Origin: Xanthomonas cissicola | Lineage (GTDB): Bacteria > Pseudomonadota > Gammaproteobacteria > Xanthomonadales > Xanthomonadaceae | Direction of reading: 5' to 3' | Length of the DNA: 64,000 bases | Assembly (NCBI RefSeq): GCF_008801575.1 | Contig: NZ_VZPL01000002.1 | Location: 120,376 to 184,375, forward strand | Part shown: positions 20,191 through 29,507 of the stretch, piece by piece | How positions within the stretch are numbered: position 1 is the first letter of the stretch | How the letters are laid out: every line of letters begins with the position of its first letter | Made by a program: the position numbers and the translations under genes | Notes under the pieces: model-generated | The model's database searches: none | Told to the model about the DNA's origin: nothing | What the model saw: the letters and a program-made list of their open reading frames with translations, nothing else

Positions 20191-20298
20191 GTGCGGCGTC
20201 CTCACCGATTGCGGGACCGTTGGCGGCCTGGATGCCGCCATCGCGCCTCCATGGATGGATTCACGGCGTGTCCCGCAAGCGGTGAGGGCATCGCGCAC
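20191..20298 (+). repeat. Branched palindromic repeat, copy A
   Basis: A 108-base element able to fold into a long closing stem and two internal hairpins. Outer stem: GTGCG/CGCAC, CCTCACCG/CGGTGAGG, TTGCGGGAC/GTCCCGCAA. Hairpin 1: TGGCGGC/GCCGCCA around CTGGAT. Hairpin 2: TCCAT/ATGGA. A conserved core, ATTCACGGCGTGTCCCGC, follows hairpin 2. Three other copies lie at 46376-46990. It falls between the GNAT gene and mfd; the remainder of 19994-20439 contains no gene. Confidence 0.85.
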
Positions 20299-20439
20299 TC
20301 GATCAACGCGGCTTTTGATTTTCTAGACGCCGCACGGCTTACGTTACGGTCAACCACGGAACACCTTCCTGCGCGCGCCCACCGCCTTTCACGCCAGATG
20401 GACCGGCCACGGCAGGGTCTCTGATAAAATCGCCGGCTG

Positions 20440-23400
20440 ATGCCGTCGCCTACCTTCCCCTCTCCGCCGCTGCCCAAGTCCGGCCAGCTCCGCGCCTACT
20501 GGCGCGCGCCATCCTCACCGACTGCGCTGGCATGGTCGATTGCGCGGGCAGCCGAGGCGCATGCCGGCCCGCTGCTGGTGATCGCCCGCGATAACCAGAG
20601 CGCGCACCAGATCGAAGCCGACCTGCATGCCTTGCTCGGCGAACACTCGGCGCTGCCGGTGGTGCCGTTTCCCGATTGGGAAACCCTGCCCTACGACCAG
20701 TTCAGCCCGCACCCCGAAATCATCAGCCAGCGTCTGGCCGCCCTGCACCGCCTGCCCGGCCTGACCCGCGGCGTGGTGATCGTGCCGGTGCAGACCTTGC
20801 TGCAGCAGCTGGCTCCGCTGAGCTACATCGTCGGCGGCAGTTTCGATCTCACCGTTGGCCAGCGGCTGGATCTGGATGCGGAAAAGCGCCGCCTGGAAAG
20901 CGCCGGCTACCGCAATGTCCCGCAGGTGATGGACCCGGGCGACTTTGCCGTCCGCGGCGGCCTGCTCGACGTGTTCCCGATGGGCGCGGACACGCCATTG
21001 CGCGTCGAGCTGCTGGATGAGGATATTGATTCGATCCGCGTGTTCGACCCGGAATCGCAGCGTTCGCTGGACAAGGTGGACGCGGTCAAGATGCTGCCTG
21101 GCCGCGAAGTACCGATGGACGATGCCAGCATCGAGCGCGTGCTGGCCTGCCTGCGCGAACGCTTCGACGTGGATACCCGGCGCAGCGCGCTGTACCAGGA
21201 CCTGAAATCCGGGCTGGCGCCGTCGGGCATCGAGTATTACCTGCCGATGTTCTTCGCCAAGACCGCAACGCTGTTCGATTATCTGGACAAGCGGGTACTG
21301 CCGGTGATCGCCACTGGCGTGTCCAATGCCGCCGACGCATTCTGGACCCAGGCGCAGAACCGCTACGAACAGCGCCGCCACGATGTGGAACGCCCGCTGC
21401 TGCCGCCGGACGAGCTGTACCAATCGCCGGATGCGCTGCGCGAGCGGCTCAACAAGCTGGCGCGTATCGAAGTGTGGGCCAGCGATCATGCGCGCATCGA
21501 CGAGGCCGCTCCGCTCGGCGACCAACCGTTGCCGCCGCTGCCGGTGGCTGCCAAAGACGCTCCCGCCGGTCAGGCGCTCGCATCGTTCCTGAGCCATTAC
21601 CCGGGCCGCGTGCTGGTCGCTGCCGATTCGGCCGGCCGCCGCGAAGCCTTGATGGAAGTGCTGGCCGCCGCGCAGTTGAAGCCGGAGCTGGTCGCCGATG
21701 TGCCGGCGTTCCTGGCCGGGACGCTGCGGTTCGGCATTACCGTAGCGCCGCTGGAAGACGGCTTTGCACTGGATCAGCCGCAGATTGCGCTGCTGACCGA
21801 ACGCCAGCTGTTCCCGGAACGGGCCAACCAGCCGCGCCGCGCGCGCCGGGTCGGACGCGAGCCGGAAGCGATCATCCGCGATCTGGGCGAGCTGTCCGAA
21901 GGCGCACCGATCGTGCACGAGGACCACGGCGTCGGCCGCTACCGCGGCCTGATCGTGCTCGATGCCGGCGGCATGCCCGGCGAATTCCTGGAAATCGAAT
22001 ACGCCAAGGGCGACCGGCTGTATGTGCCGGTGGCGCAGCTGCACCTGATCAGCCGGTATTCCGGCGCCTCGGCCGAGACCGCGCCGCTGCACTCACTGGG
22101 CGGCGAGCAATGGACCAAGGCCAAGCGCAAGGCGGCCGAAAAGGTCCGCGACGTCGCCGCCGAATTGCTGGAAATCCAGGCGCGCCGACGCGCGCGCGCG
22201 GGTCTGGCGTTGCAGGTGGACCGGGCGATGTACGAGCCGTTCGCGGCCGGATTTCCGTTCGAAGAAACCGGCGACCAGCTTGCCGCCATCGATGCGACGC
22301 TGCGCGATCTGGGCAGCAGCCAACCGATGGACCGTGTGGTGTGCGGCGACGTCGGTTTCGGCAAGACCGAGGTCGCGGTGCGCGCCGCCTTCGCCGCCGC
22401 CAGCGCCGGCAAGCAGGTCGCCGTGCTGGTGCCGACCACGTTGCTGGCCGAACAGCATTACCGCAATTTCCGCGACCGGTTCGCCGATTACCCGATGAAG
22501 GTCGAAGTGCTTTCCCGCTTCAAGAGCACCAAGGAAATCAAGGCAGAACTGGAAAAGGTCGCCAGCGGCGACATCGACGTGATCATCGGCACGCACCGGT
22601 TGTTGCAGCCGGACGTGAAGTTCAAGGATCTCGGGCTGGTGGTCGTAGACGAAGAACAACGCTTCGGCGTGCGGCAAAAAGAAGCGCTCAAGGCGATGCG
22701 TGCCAATGTGCATCTGCTCACGCTCACCGCCACACCGATCCCGCGCACGCTCAACATGGCCATGGCAGGCCTGCGCGATCTGTCGATCATCGCGACCCCA
22801 CCGCCGAACCGCCTGGCGGTGCAGACCTTCATTACCGCGTGGGACAACACACTGCTACGCGAAGCCTTCCAGCGCGAACTCAGTCGCGGTGGTCAGCTGT
22901 ATTTCCTGCATAACGATGTGGAAAGCATCGTGCGCATGCAGCGTGATCTGTCCGAGCTGGTGCCGGAAGCGCGCATCGGCATCGCGCATGGGCAGATGCC
23001 CGAGCGCGAGCTGGAACGGGTGATGCTGGATTTCCAGAAGCAGCGCTTCAATGTCTTGCTGTCGACCACGATCATCGAATCGGGCATCGATATTCCCAAT
23101 GCCAACACCATCATCATCAACCGCGCCGACCGCTTTGGCCTGGCGCAGCTGCATCAGTTGCGCGGCCGCGTGGGTCGCTCGCATCACCGCGCCTACGCGT
23201 ACCTGGTGGTGCCTGACCGGCGCTCGATGACCTCCGATGCAGAAAAGCGCCTGGAAGCGATCGCCTCGATGGACGAGCTCGGCGCCGGCTTCACCCTGGC
23301 CACGCACGATCTGGAAATCCGCGGCGCCGGCGAATTGCTGGGCGAAGACCAGAGCGGCCAGATGGCCGAGGTCGGTTTCAGCCTGTATACCGAACTGCTC

Positions 23401-23904
23401 GAGCGCGCAGTGCGCAGCATCCGCCAGGGCAAGCTGCCCGACCTGGACGCCGGCGAAGAAGTGCGCGGCGCCGACGTCGAGTTGCATGTGGCCTCGCTGA
23501 TTCCCGAGGATTATCTGCCCGACGTGCATACGCGCCTGACCTTGTACAAGCGCATTTCCAGCGCACGCGACACCGATGCGCTACGCGAACTGCAGGTGGA
23601 GATGATCGACCGCTTCGGCCTGCTGCCGGACCCGGTCAAGCATCTGTTCGCCATTGCCGAGCTCAAGCTGCAGGCCAACGCGTTGGGCGTGCGCAAGCTG
23701 GATCTGGGCGAAAACGGCGGGCGGCTGGTGTTCGAGGCCAAGCCGGCGATCGACCCGATGACCATCATCCAGATGATCCAGAAACAGCCGAAGATCTACA
23801 CGATGGACGGCCCGGACAAACTGCGCATCAAGCTGCCGATGCCCGAAGGCGCCGACCGTTTCAATGCCGCACGCGGCCTGTTGGCGGCATTGTCACCGGG
23901 CTGA
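20440..23904 (+). CDS. mfd: Transcription-repair coupling factor
   Basis: 1154 residues, the expected size. Frees RNA polymerase stalled at lesions and recruits UvrA for nucleotide excision repair. N-terminal UvrB-like region (residues 1-330), RNA-polymerase-interaction domain around 470-540 (VHEDHGVGRYRGL, KGDRLYVPVAQL), helicase core with Walker A GDVGFGKTEVAVRAAF (about 636), DEEQRFGV (about 737), TATPIPRTLNMAM, and the C-terminal TRG/D7 region. TGATAAAAT about 17 bases before the ATG may be the -10. No obvious operon partner. Confidence 0.96.
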   Translation: MPSPTFPSPPLPKSGQLRAYWRAPSSPTALAWSIARAAEAHAGPLLVIARDNQSAHQIEADLHALLGEHSALPVVPFPDWETLPYDQFSPHPEIISQRLAALHRLPGLTRGVVIVPVQTLLQQLAPLSYIVGGSFDLTVGQRLDLDAEKRRLESAGYRNVPQVMDPGDFAVRGGLLDVFPMGADTPLRVELLDEDIDSIRVFDPESQRSLDKVDAVKMLPGREVPMDDASIERVLACLRERFDVDTRRSALYQDLKSGLAPSGIEYYLPMFFAKTATLFDYLDKRVLPVIATGVSNAADAFWTQAQNRYEQRRHDVERPLLPPDELYQSPDALRERLNKLARIEVWASDHARIDEAAPLGDQPLPPLPVAAKDAPAGQALASFLSHYPGRVLVAADSAGRREALMEVLAAAQLKPELVADVPAFLAGTLRFGITVAPLEDGFALDQPQIALLTERQLFPERANQPRRARRVGREPEAIIRDLGELSEGAPIVHEDHGVGRYRGLIVLDAGGMPGEFLEIEYAKGDRLYVPVAQLHLISRYSGASAETAPLHSLGGEQWTKAKRKAAEKVRDVAAELLEIQARRRARAGLALQVDRAMYEPFAAGFPFEETGDQLAAIDATLRDLGSSQPMDRVVCGDVGFGKTEVAVRAAFAAASAGKQVAVLVPTTLLAEQHYRNFRDRFADYPMKVEVLSRFKSTKEIKAELEKVASGDIDVIIGTHRLLQPDVKFKDLGLVVVDEEQRFGVRQKEALKAMRANVHLLTLTATPIPRTLNMAMAGLRDLSIIATPPPNRLAVQTFITAWDNTLLREAFQRELSRGGQLYFLHNDVESIVRMQRDLSELVPEARIGIAHGQMPERELERVMLDFQKQRFNVLLSTTIIESGIDIPNANTIIINRADRFGLAQLHQLRGRVGRSHHRAYAYLVVPDRRSMTSDAEKRLEAIASMDELGAGFTLATHDLEIRGAGELLGEDQSGQMAEVGFSLYTELLERAVRSIRQGKLPDLDAGEEVRGADVELHVASLIPEDYLPDVHTRLTLYKRISSARDTDALRELQVEMIDRFGLLPDPVKHLFAIAELKLQANALGVRKLDLGENGGRLVFEAKPAIDPMTIIQMIQKQPKIYTMDGPDKLRIKLPMPEGADRFNAARGLLAALSPG

Positions 23905-24374
23905 AGCACTACCGCGCCGGTAAGCGGCGACCACACCGAGCGCGACCATCGCATGCGAAGAGCGACCACGCAGGCGAGCAATCCCCTGCTCGATCGCGCT
24001 TGCCCGTCATCACTACCGCGGCCAGCCCCGCGCGTGCGGCGCAGACAGAAAGCTCACCGGTGGTTTACGAGCGCGAGCAAGCCGGGACCGTACCCGCCAC
24101 GCCGTGCAGGGCCGGGGCGAGCTGTCCAATGGGACAGGCTTGAACATTCCCCTTGAGCCTGCTTCCGACAAAGCTGAGCAATTAATCCACAGTCGGTGAC
24201 GGGTTTCGCAAATCCGTCATCGCGCTGAATTTTGCCTAAATATTTCCGTAAGGCGCCGATACCTGCATAGACCGGCATGGCCCGTGTGCGGCGCTGCTCA
24301 CACCCGTCCAGGCGGTCGCGACCTTCCCAGGCCATGGCACGCACCCGTGCGCCATCGCACCGCTTGAGGCACCA
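23905..24374. other. Regulatory intergenic region before the chemosensory operon
   Basis: 470 bases without a gene. It holds a small hairpin CTGTCC/GGACAG (24122-24137), a 10-base-pair hairpin (24197-24219, with one G-T pair and a CGC loop) and, just after it, a sigma-28-like promoter (24237-24262). Confidence 0.55.
24237..24262 (+). promoter_or_regulatory. Sigma-28 (FliA)-like promoter of the chemosensory operon
   Basis: TAAA (24237-24240) is followed after 14 bases by GCCGATAC (24255-24262). The flagellar sigma-28 consensus is TAAA-N15-GCCGATAA, so one base shorter in spacing and one mismatch in the -10. It lies about 110 bases before the STAS gene and would place the operon under flagellar class III control. 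Confidence 0.6.
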
Positions 24375-24704
24375 ATGAACACGCCACTGTCCGATCTACC
24401 CGCGCCGCTGACCCTTGCCCTGGAGGGCGAGATGACCATTCGTCGCGCGGCCGAGCTCAAGCCGTTGCTGCAGCCGGCCTTGCTGCATCCGGGTGGATTG
24501 CATCTGGACCTGGCCGCCGTCAGCGAGATCGATACCACCGGTCTGCAGTTGTTGCTGGCCACCAAGCAGGCGATCCAGGCCGATGGCCGCCCGTTTTCGC
24601 TGACCGATTCCAGCCGTGCGGTGGTCGATGTCATCGAGCTGCTCGGCCTGCTCGAGGCCCTGTACCCGCATGCGGTTGCAGGCCTGGGCGAACGAATTCA
24701 CTAA
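24375..24704 (+). CDS. STAS-domain protein, first gene of the chemosensory operon
   Basis: 109 residues consisting of a single STAS fold. The usual phosphorylatable loop appears as SEIDTTGLQLLLA, with Thr54/Thr55 in place of the common Ser. Such small STAS proteins are frequent beside cheA in Xanthomonas and Pseudomonas relatives; some localise or tune arrays. Located 18 bases before cheA. No separate kinase or phosphatase for it is seen nearby. Confidence 0.85.
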   Translation: MNTPLSDLPAPLTLALEGEMTIRRAAELKPLLQPALLHPGGLHLDLAAVSEIDTTGLQLLLATKQAIQADGRPFSLTDSSRAVVDVIELLGLLEALYPHAVAGLGERIH

Positions 24705-24722
24705 CGGACTGGCGACGCGCGC

Positions 24723-26732
24723 ATGGACATGAACCAGCTGATGCAGACCTTCCTGGCCGAGAGCCGGGACCTGCTCGAAGACATGGAACGTCATCTGCTC
24801 GAGGCCGAGCGCGGCGAATCCTCGCCAGATGCGGTCAATGCCATCTTCCGCGCCGCGCACACCATCAAGGGCTCCGGTGGCCTGTTCGATCTGCCGCAGC
24901 TGGTCGGCTTCACCCATGTGGTGGAAAGCGTGCTGGATCTGGTACGCGACGAAGCGCTGAGCTTGAGCTCGGAACTGATCGGGCTGCTGCTGGTGTGCTG
25001 CGACCATATCCATGCCCTGGTGGAAACCGCCGCAGACCCGAGCCACGCCGACCCGGTCGCGCTGGCCGCCGAAGCCGAGCCGCTGCTGGCGCAACTGCAG
25101 ACGTATCTGCAACGCAGCGCCTGCGGCGTCACTGCAGCCGCCGTTGCCCAAGGCGCACCGGAAAAGCAGAGCGGTTACTGGCGCATTACCCTGAAACTGT
25201 TTGCCGACGCACTGCGCTTCGGCAATTCGCCGCTCAAGCTGATTCGCAACCTGCGCAGCCTGGGCTCGGTCGAATCGATCAACACCGATATCAGCCAACT
25301 GCCGGCATTCGACGACCTGGATCCGGAAGCCAATTACCTGGGCTTCCAGATCCTGCTGCGCAGCGATGCCGACCGCGCCGCCATCGAAGAGGTGTTCGAA
25401 TTCGTCCGCGAAGATTGCGATCTGGAGATCGTGTCGGTTCCGGCGCCATCCGATGCCGCTGACCTGCTCACCGCCGAGACGGCAGCCAGCTCCGCGCCGA
25501 ACAAGCCGCTTGCTGCAGTACCCAGCGCCGCCTCGGCGCCAGGCCGCGCCGCGCCGGACGCTGCAGCGCGCAACGCCGATGCGCGTTCCATCCGCGTAGA
25601 TGCCGACAAGCTCGATCGCATGATCGATCTGGTCGGCGAACTCATCATTGCCGTCTCCAGCACCAACGCCAATGCGCAACGCACCGGCGATGCGCAGTTG
25701 CTGGAATCGGCCTCGATCCTGGCTGGCCTGGTCGAAGACGTGCGCGAAAGCGCGTTGCAGCTGCGCATGGTCAAGATCGGCGGCACTTTCAGCCGCTTCC
25801 AGCGCGTGGTGCACGATGTGGCCCGCGAACTCGGCAAGGACATCGCACTGGTCGTCGCCGGCGAAGACACCGAACTGGACAAGTCGGTGGTGGAAAAGAT
25901 CGGCGACCCGCTCACCCATCTGGTGCGCAATGCGATGGACCACGGCATCGAGCCGGCGGACGTGCGCGTGGCGCGCGGCAAGCCTGCGCGCGGCACCGTC
26001 GGGCTCAACGCATATCACGACTCCGGCAGCATCGTCATCCAGATCACCGACGACGGCGGCGGCTTGAACCGCGACCGCATCCTGGCCAAGGCGCTCGAAC
26101 GCGGCCTGATCGAGCCCGGCCGCCAACTCAGCGACCGCGACGTATTCGCGATGATCTTCGAACCGGGTTTTTCCACAGCGGAAAAGGTCACCAATCTGTC
26201 CGGACGCGGCGTGGGCATGGACGTGGTCAAGCGCAACATCACCGCACTGCGCGGCACGGTCGAGATCGACAGCGCCGCCGGCGTGGGCACCACCATTTCG
26301 GTGCGCCTGCCGCTGACGCTGGCGATCATCAACGGCTTCCAGGTGGGAGTGGGCAAATCGGTCTTCGTGGTGCCGCTGGATGTGGTCGAAGAGTGCGTTG
26401 AGTTCACCCCCGACTACGCCAGCGATTACATCGACCTGCGCGGCAGCGTGTTGCCGTACGTGCGACTGCGCGAACTGTTCGCGCTGGGCGGCAAGACGCC
26501 GGCGCGCGAAAGCATCGTGGTGATCCGACAGGGCGCGCAGCGCTTCGGCCTGGTGGTGGACACCCTGCTCGGCGAATGGCAGACGGTGATCAAGCCGCTG
26601 TCCAAGGTGTTCGCGCAGGTCAAAGGCATCAGCGGCTCGAGCATTCTCGGAAGCGGCGATGTCGCACTGATTCTGGATGTGCCCAGCCTGATTCAGCAGT
26701 TGCATCCCAACCAGGACGCGCTGGCGGCCTGA
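24723..26732 (+). CDS. cheA: Chemotaxis histidine kinase CheA
   Basis: 669 residues. P1/HPt domain at residues 1-110 with phospho-acceptor H46 (FRAAHTIKGSGG), a P2-like domain at about 150-255 (WRITLKLFADALRFGNSPLKLIRNL), a linker rich in Ala/Pro, dimerisation helices at about 290-350, ATPase with N box HLVRNAMDHGIE, G1 DDGGGLNRD and G2 GRGVGMDVV, and a C-terminal CheW-like domain. It phosphorylates CheB and, in this operon, possibly the REC-EAL protein, since no cheY is encoded here. Full length with all boxes. Confidence 0.95.
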   Translation: MDMNQLMQTFLAESRDLLEDMERHLLEAERGESSPDAVNAIFRAAHTIKGSGGLFDLPQLVGFTHVVESVLDLVRDEALSLSSELIGLLLVCCDHIHALVETAADPSHADPVALAAEAEPLLAQLQTYLQRSACGVTAAAVAQGAPEKQSGYWRITLKLFADALRFGNSPLKLIRNLRSLGSVESINTDISQLPAFDDLDPEANYLGFQILLRSDADRAAIEEVFEFVREDCDLEIVSVPAPSDAADLLTAETAASSAPNKPLAAVPSAASAPGRAAPDAAARNADARSIRVDADKLDRMIDLVGELIIAVSSTNANAQRTGDAQLLESASILAGLVEDVRESALQLRMVKIGGTFSRFQRVVHDVARELGKDIALVVAGEDTELDKSVVEKIGDPLTHLVRNAMDHGIEPADVRVARGKPARGTVGLNAYHDSGSIVIQITDDGGGLNRDRILAKALERGLIEPGRQLSDRDVFAMIFEPGFSTAEKVTNLSGRGVGMDVVKRNITALRGTVEIDSAAGVGTTISVRLPLTLAIINGFQVGVGKSVFVVPLDVVEECVEFTPDYASDYIDLRGSVLPYVRLRELFALGGKTPARESIVVIRQGAQRFGLVVDTLLGEWQTVIKPLSKVFAQVKGISGSSILGSGDVALILDVPSLIQQLHPNQDALAA

Positions 26733-26798
26733 ACGCCCGCGCCATCGCTCCGGTCCGAACTATCGTTTGTCGTTACCTGACCCCAGGAAGCCACCGTC

Positions 26799-28955
26799 AT
26801 GTCACACCGTCTCCCGATCGCTACGCAGTTGTGGTTCACCGCCGCGCTTGCCGTCGCCCTGCCCGTCGTCGTGGTCGTCGCCGGCGTTGCGCTGACGCTC
26901 TCGCACGCAGCCTTACTGGGCACCAGTATCGTTGCAGCATCGATCAGCGGCGCCTTGCTGGTCTGGGCAATCCGTATCGCCAGCGCGTCGCTGGAGATGG
27001 CCACCACCACGCTGGACGCGTTCTCGCGCGGCAACTTCGACGTGGCGCTGCCGCAAGGGCGCGACGACCAGGCCAGCGATGTCCTGCGCGGGCTGCGCAA
27101 GGTGCAGAGCGGCATCCGCCACGTCAACGAGGAAATCAACCGCGTTTCGCGCGAACACGATGCCGGCGAGATCGACGCGCGCATCGATGTGGCGCGCTTC
27201 GATGGCGATTTCCGCACCATGGGCGATGGCATCAACCGCATGGTGGCCAGCCATATCGCGGTGAAAAAACAGGCGATGGCGTGCGTGGCCGAGTTCGGTC
27301 GCGGCAATTTTTCCGCCGAATTGGAACGGTTGCCCGGCAAGAAGGCCTTCATCAACGAGATCGTCGACCAGATCCGCGGCAACCTCACCGGCATGGTCGC
27401 CGAGGTCAACCGCATGTCGGCCGAGCACGATGCCGGCGATATCGACGTGGTCATCGACACCCAGCGCTTCACCGGCGATTTCCGTCGCATGGCCGAAGGC
27501 ATCAACGCGATGGTGGCCAGCCATATCGCGGTCAAGAAGCAAGCCATCGCCTGCGTCAGCGAATTCGGCCGCGGCAACTTCACCGCACAGCTGCCGTTGC
27601 TGCCGGGCAAGAAGCGCTTCATCAACGACACCATCGAACAGGTCCGCGGCAACCTCACCGGCCTGATCGCCGAGATCAACCACATGTCGGCCGAACATGA
27701 AGCCGGCGATATCGACGTGGTCATCGACAGCAGCCGCTTCGATGGCGATTTCCGCAGCATGGCGCTGGGCATCAACCAGATGGTGGGCGCGCATATCGCG
27801 GTCAAGAAACTGGCGATGGGCGTGGTGGCCGAATTCGGCCGCGGCAACTTCGATGCACCGCTGGCGCAGCTGCCGGGCAAGAAGGCCTTCATCAACGACA
27901 CCGTGGAGCGCGCGCGCGGCAATCTGCGCAGCATTTCCGAAGTGATCCAGGTCATGGGCGCGATGGCCGAAGGCGACCTCACCCACACCGTGGAAGGCCG
28001 TTACGAAGGCGCATTCGCCGACATGCAGCGCTATGTCAACACCACCATGAGCCGCCTGACCGAGATCGTCGATGAGGTCAACCGCAACGCCGAAAACCTG
28101 GCCAGTGCGTCGGAAGAGGTCAGCGCCACCGCGCAGGCGCTGGCCCAGGCCGCCAGCGAACAGGCGGCCGGTGTGGAAGAAACCAGCGCCTCGCTGGAGC
28201 AGATGACCGCCTCCATCGCACAGAACACCGAAAACGCGCGCGTCACCGACAGCATGGCGGCCAAGGCGGCCAGCGAAGCGGCCGACGGCGGCGACACCGT
28301 GCGCGCCACCGTGGTGGCAATGAAGGAGATCGCCAAGAAGATCGGCATCATCGACGACATCGCCTATCAGACCAACCTGCTGGCGCTCAATGCCGCCATC
28401 GAAGCCGCGCGCGCCGGCGAACACGGCAAGGGCTTTGCGGTGGTGGCCGCCGAAGTGCGCAAGCTGGCCGAACGCAGCCAGATCGCTGCGCAGGAAATCG
28501 GCGAAGTGGCCGAATCCAGCGTGGAACTGGCCGAAAGCGCCGGCCGCGTACTTGGCGAGATGGTGCCTTCGATCCGCCGCACCTCCGACCTGGTGCAGGA
28601 AATCGCCGCCGCTTCCGAAGAACAGACCGCCGGCGTCAGCCAGATCAATACCGCCGTGGGCCAGTTGAACCAGACCACCCAATCGGCCGCCGCCAATGCC
28701 GAAGAACTGGCCGCCACCTCGGAAGAGATGAGCGCACAGGCCGAACAGCTGCAGCAGCTGATGGGCTTCTTCCGGCTGGGCAACGGCGGCCGCGGCGCCG
28801 TGTCGGGCAGCAGCAGGCAGGGACCGCGCAGGATCGCAGCGCATGCGCCTGCCATCGTGAGCAGCGCGCCGCCGCGACGCACCAATGTGCGCCAGATCAG
28901 TGCGGTGGCCGCCACCGCCGATGCGATCGACGAATCGCAATTCGCCAGCTTCTGA
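26799..28955 (+). CDS. Methyl-accepting receptor with three 90-residue HAMP-like repeats
   Basis: 718 residues. Two adjacent TM segments (about 12-32 and 38-60) with almost no periplasmic loop, so it cannot sense through a usual external domain. Residues 119-388 are three repeats of exactly 90 residues, each containing [30 protein letters not shown] and FGRGNF...LPGKKAFIN, resembling consecutive HAMP-type signal converters. A last HAMP-like unit ([21 protein letters not shown]) precedes the coiled coil with methylation helices and the conserved tip [32 protein letters not shown]. The C-terminus, ending DESQFASF, lacks a clear CheR-docking pentapeptide. Confidence 0.93.
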   Translation: MSHRLPIATQLWFTAALAVALPVVVVVAGVALTLSHAALLGTSIVAASISGALLVWAIRIASASLEMATTTLDAFSRGNFDVALPQGRDDQASDVLRGLRKVQSGIRHVNEEINRVSREHDAGEIDARIDVARFDGDFRTMGDGINRMVASHIAVKKQAMACVAEFGRGNFSAELERLPGKKAFINEIVDQIRGNLTGMVAEVNRMSAEHDAGDIDVVIDTQRFTGDFRRMAEGINAMVASHIAVKKQAIACVSEFGRGNFTAQLPLLPGKKRFINDTIEQVRGNLTGLIAEINHMSAEHEAGDIDVVIDSSRFDGDFRSMALGINQMVGAHIAVKKLAMGVVAEFGRGNFDAPLAQLPGKKAFINDTVERARGNLRSISEVIQVMGAMAEGDLTHTVEGRYEGAFADMQRYVNTTMSRLTEIVDEVNRNAENLASASEEVSATAQALAQAASEQAAGVEETSASLEQMTASIAQNTENARVTDSMAAKAASEAADGGDTVRATVVAMKEIAKKIGIIDDIAYQTNLLALNAAIEAARAGEHGKGFAVVAAEVRKLAERSQIAAQEIGEVAESSVELAESAGRVLGEMVPSIRRTSDLVQEIAAASEEQTAGVSQINTAVGQLNQTTQSAAANAEELAATSEEMSAQAEQLQQLMGFFRLGNGGRGAVSGSSRQGPRRIAAHAPAIVSSAPPRRTNVRQISAVAATADAIDESQFASF
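27153..27962 (+). repeat. Three 270-base tandem coding repeats inside the receptor gene
   Basis: Successive 270-base units begin at about 27153, 27423 and 27693, encoding residues 119-208, 209-298 and 299-388. The second and third units share long identical DNA runs (for example around GGCGATATCGACGTGGTCAT), indicating fairly recent duplication or gene conversion. The exact period keeps reading frame and helical phase. Confidence 0.9.
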
Positions 28956-28965
28956 GGAGCCGACG

Positions 28966-29481
28966 ATGCAAGCGCGCCCCGCAACCAACCACCAGATGCC
29001 GTCATCGACGGCACCGCAGCAATACCTGACCTTTCTGCTGGGCCGGGAGATGTTCGGCCTGGGCATCCTGGGCATCAAGGAAATCATCGAATACCGCGTG
29101 CCGACCGATGTGCCGATGATGCCGCCGGCGCTGCGCGGGGTGATCAATCTGCGTGGCGCGGTGGTGCCGGTGGTGGATCTGCAGCAACGCTTTGGCCGCA
29201 CCGCCAGCGCGATCACCAAGCGCAGCTGCATCGTGATCGTGGAGATCGCGCATGGCGAGCTGCATCAGGTGCTTGGGCTCTTGGTGGATGCGGTCAGCGA
29301 AGTGCTGGAAATCGCGCCCTCCGACATCGTCGACACGCCCAGCTTCGGCGCCGGCATCGCGCGCGACTTCATCCACGCCATGGGCAAGATCGGCGAGCGC
29401 TTCGTGATCCTGCTCGATGCCGATGCCGTGCTGGGCAACGACACGCTCGCCCAGCTGCCAGCCGCCGAGCTGGCAGCCTGA
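28966..29481 (+). CDS. cheW: Chemotaxis coupling protein CheW
   Basis: 171 residues, an SH3-like CheW domain linking the receptor to CheA. Signature segments: YLTFLLGREMFGLGILGIKEIIEY, LRGVINLRGAVVPVVDL, and ARDFIHAMGKIGERFVILLD. The first ~18 residues are an unstructured extension. Start ATG 28966 follows GAGGAGCCGACG, 10 bases after the receptor stop. Confidence 0.94.
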   Translation: MQARPATNHQMPSSTAPQQYLTFLLGREMFGLGILGIKEIIEYRVPTDVPMMPPALRGVINLRGAVVPVVDLQQRFGRTASAITKRSCIVIVEIAHGELHQVLGLLVDAVSEVLEIAPSDIVDTPSFGAGIARDFIHAMGKIGERFVILLDADAVLGNDTLAQLPAAELAA

Positions 29482-29507
29482 CCTCACGCATGCACTCAAG
29501 GACTCCC

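Noticed and set aside
20191..20424. Short ORF encoding MDGFTACPASGEG (and similar ones at 46294-46817)
   Set aside because: These frames arise from the branched repeat; they share sequence because the repeat does, not because a protein is conserved.
24396..26705. 769-codon open frame antisense to cheA
   Set aside because: Composition His/Gln/Arg-rich, typical of antisense shadow in GC-rich DNA; cheA has full domain support on the other strand.
26913..29231. 772-codon open frame antisense to the receptor gene
   Set aside because: Same shadow pattern; the internal 90-residue periodicity only mirrors the receptor repeat.
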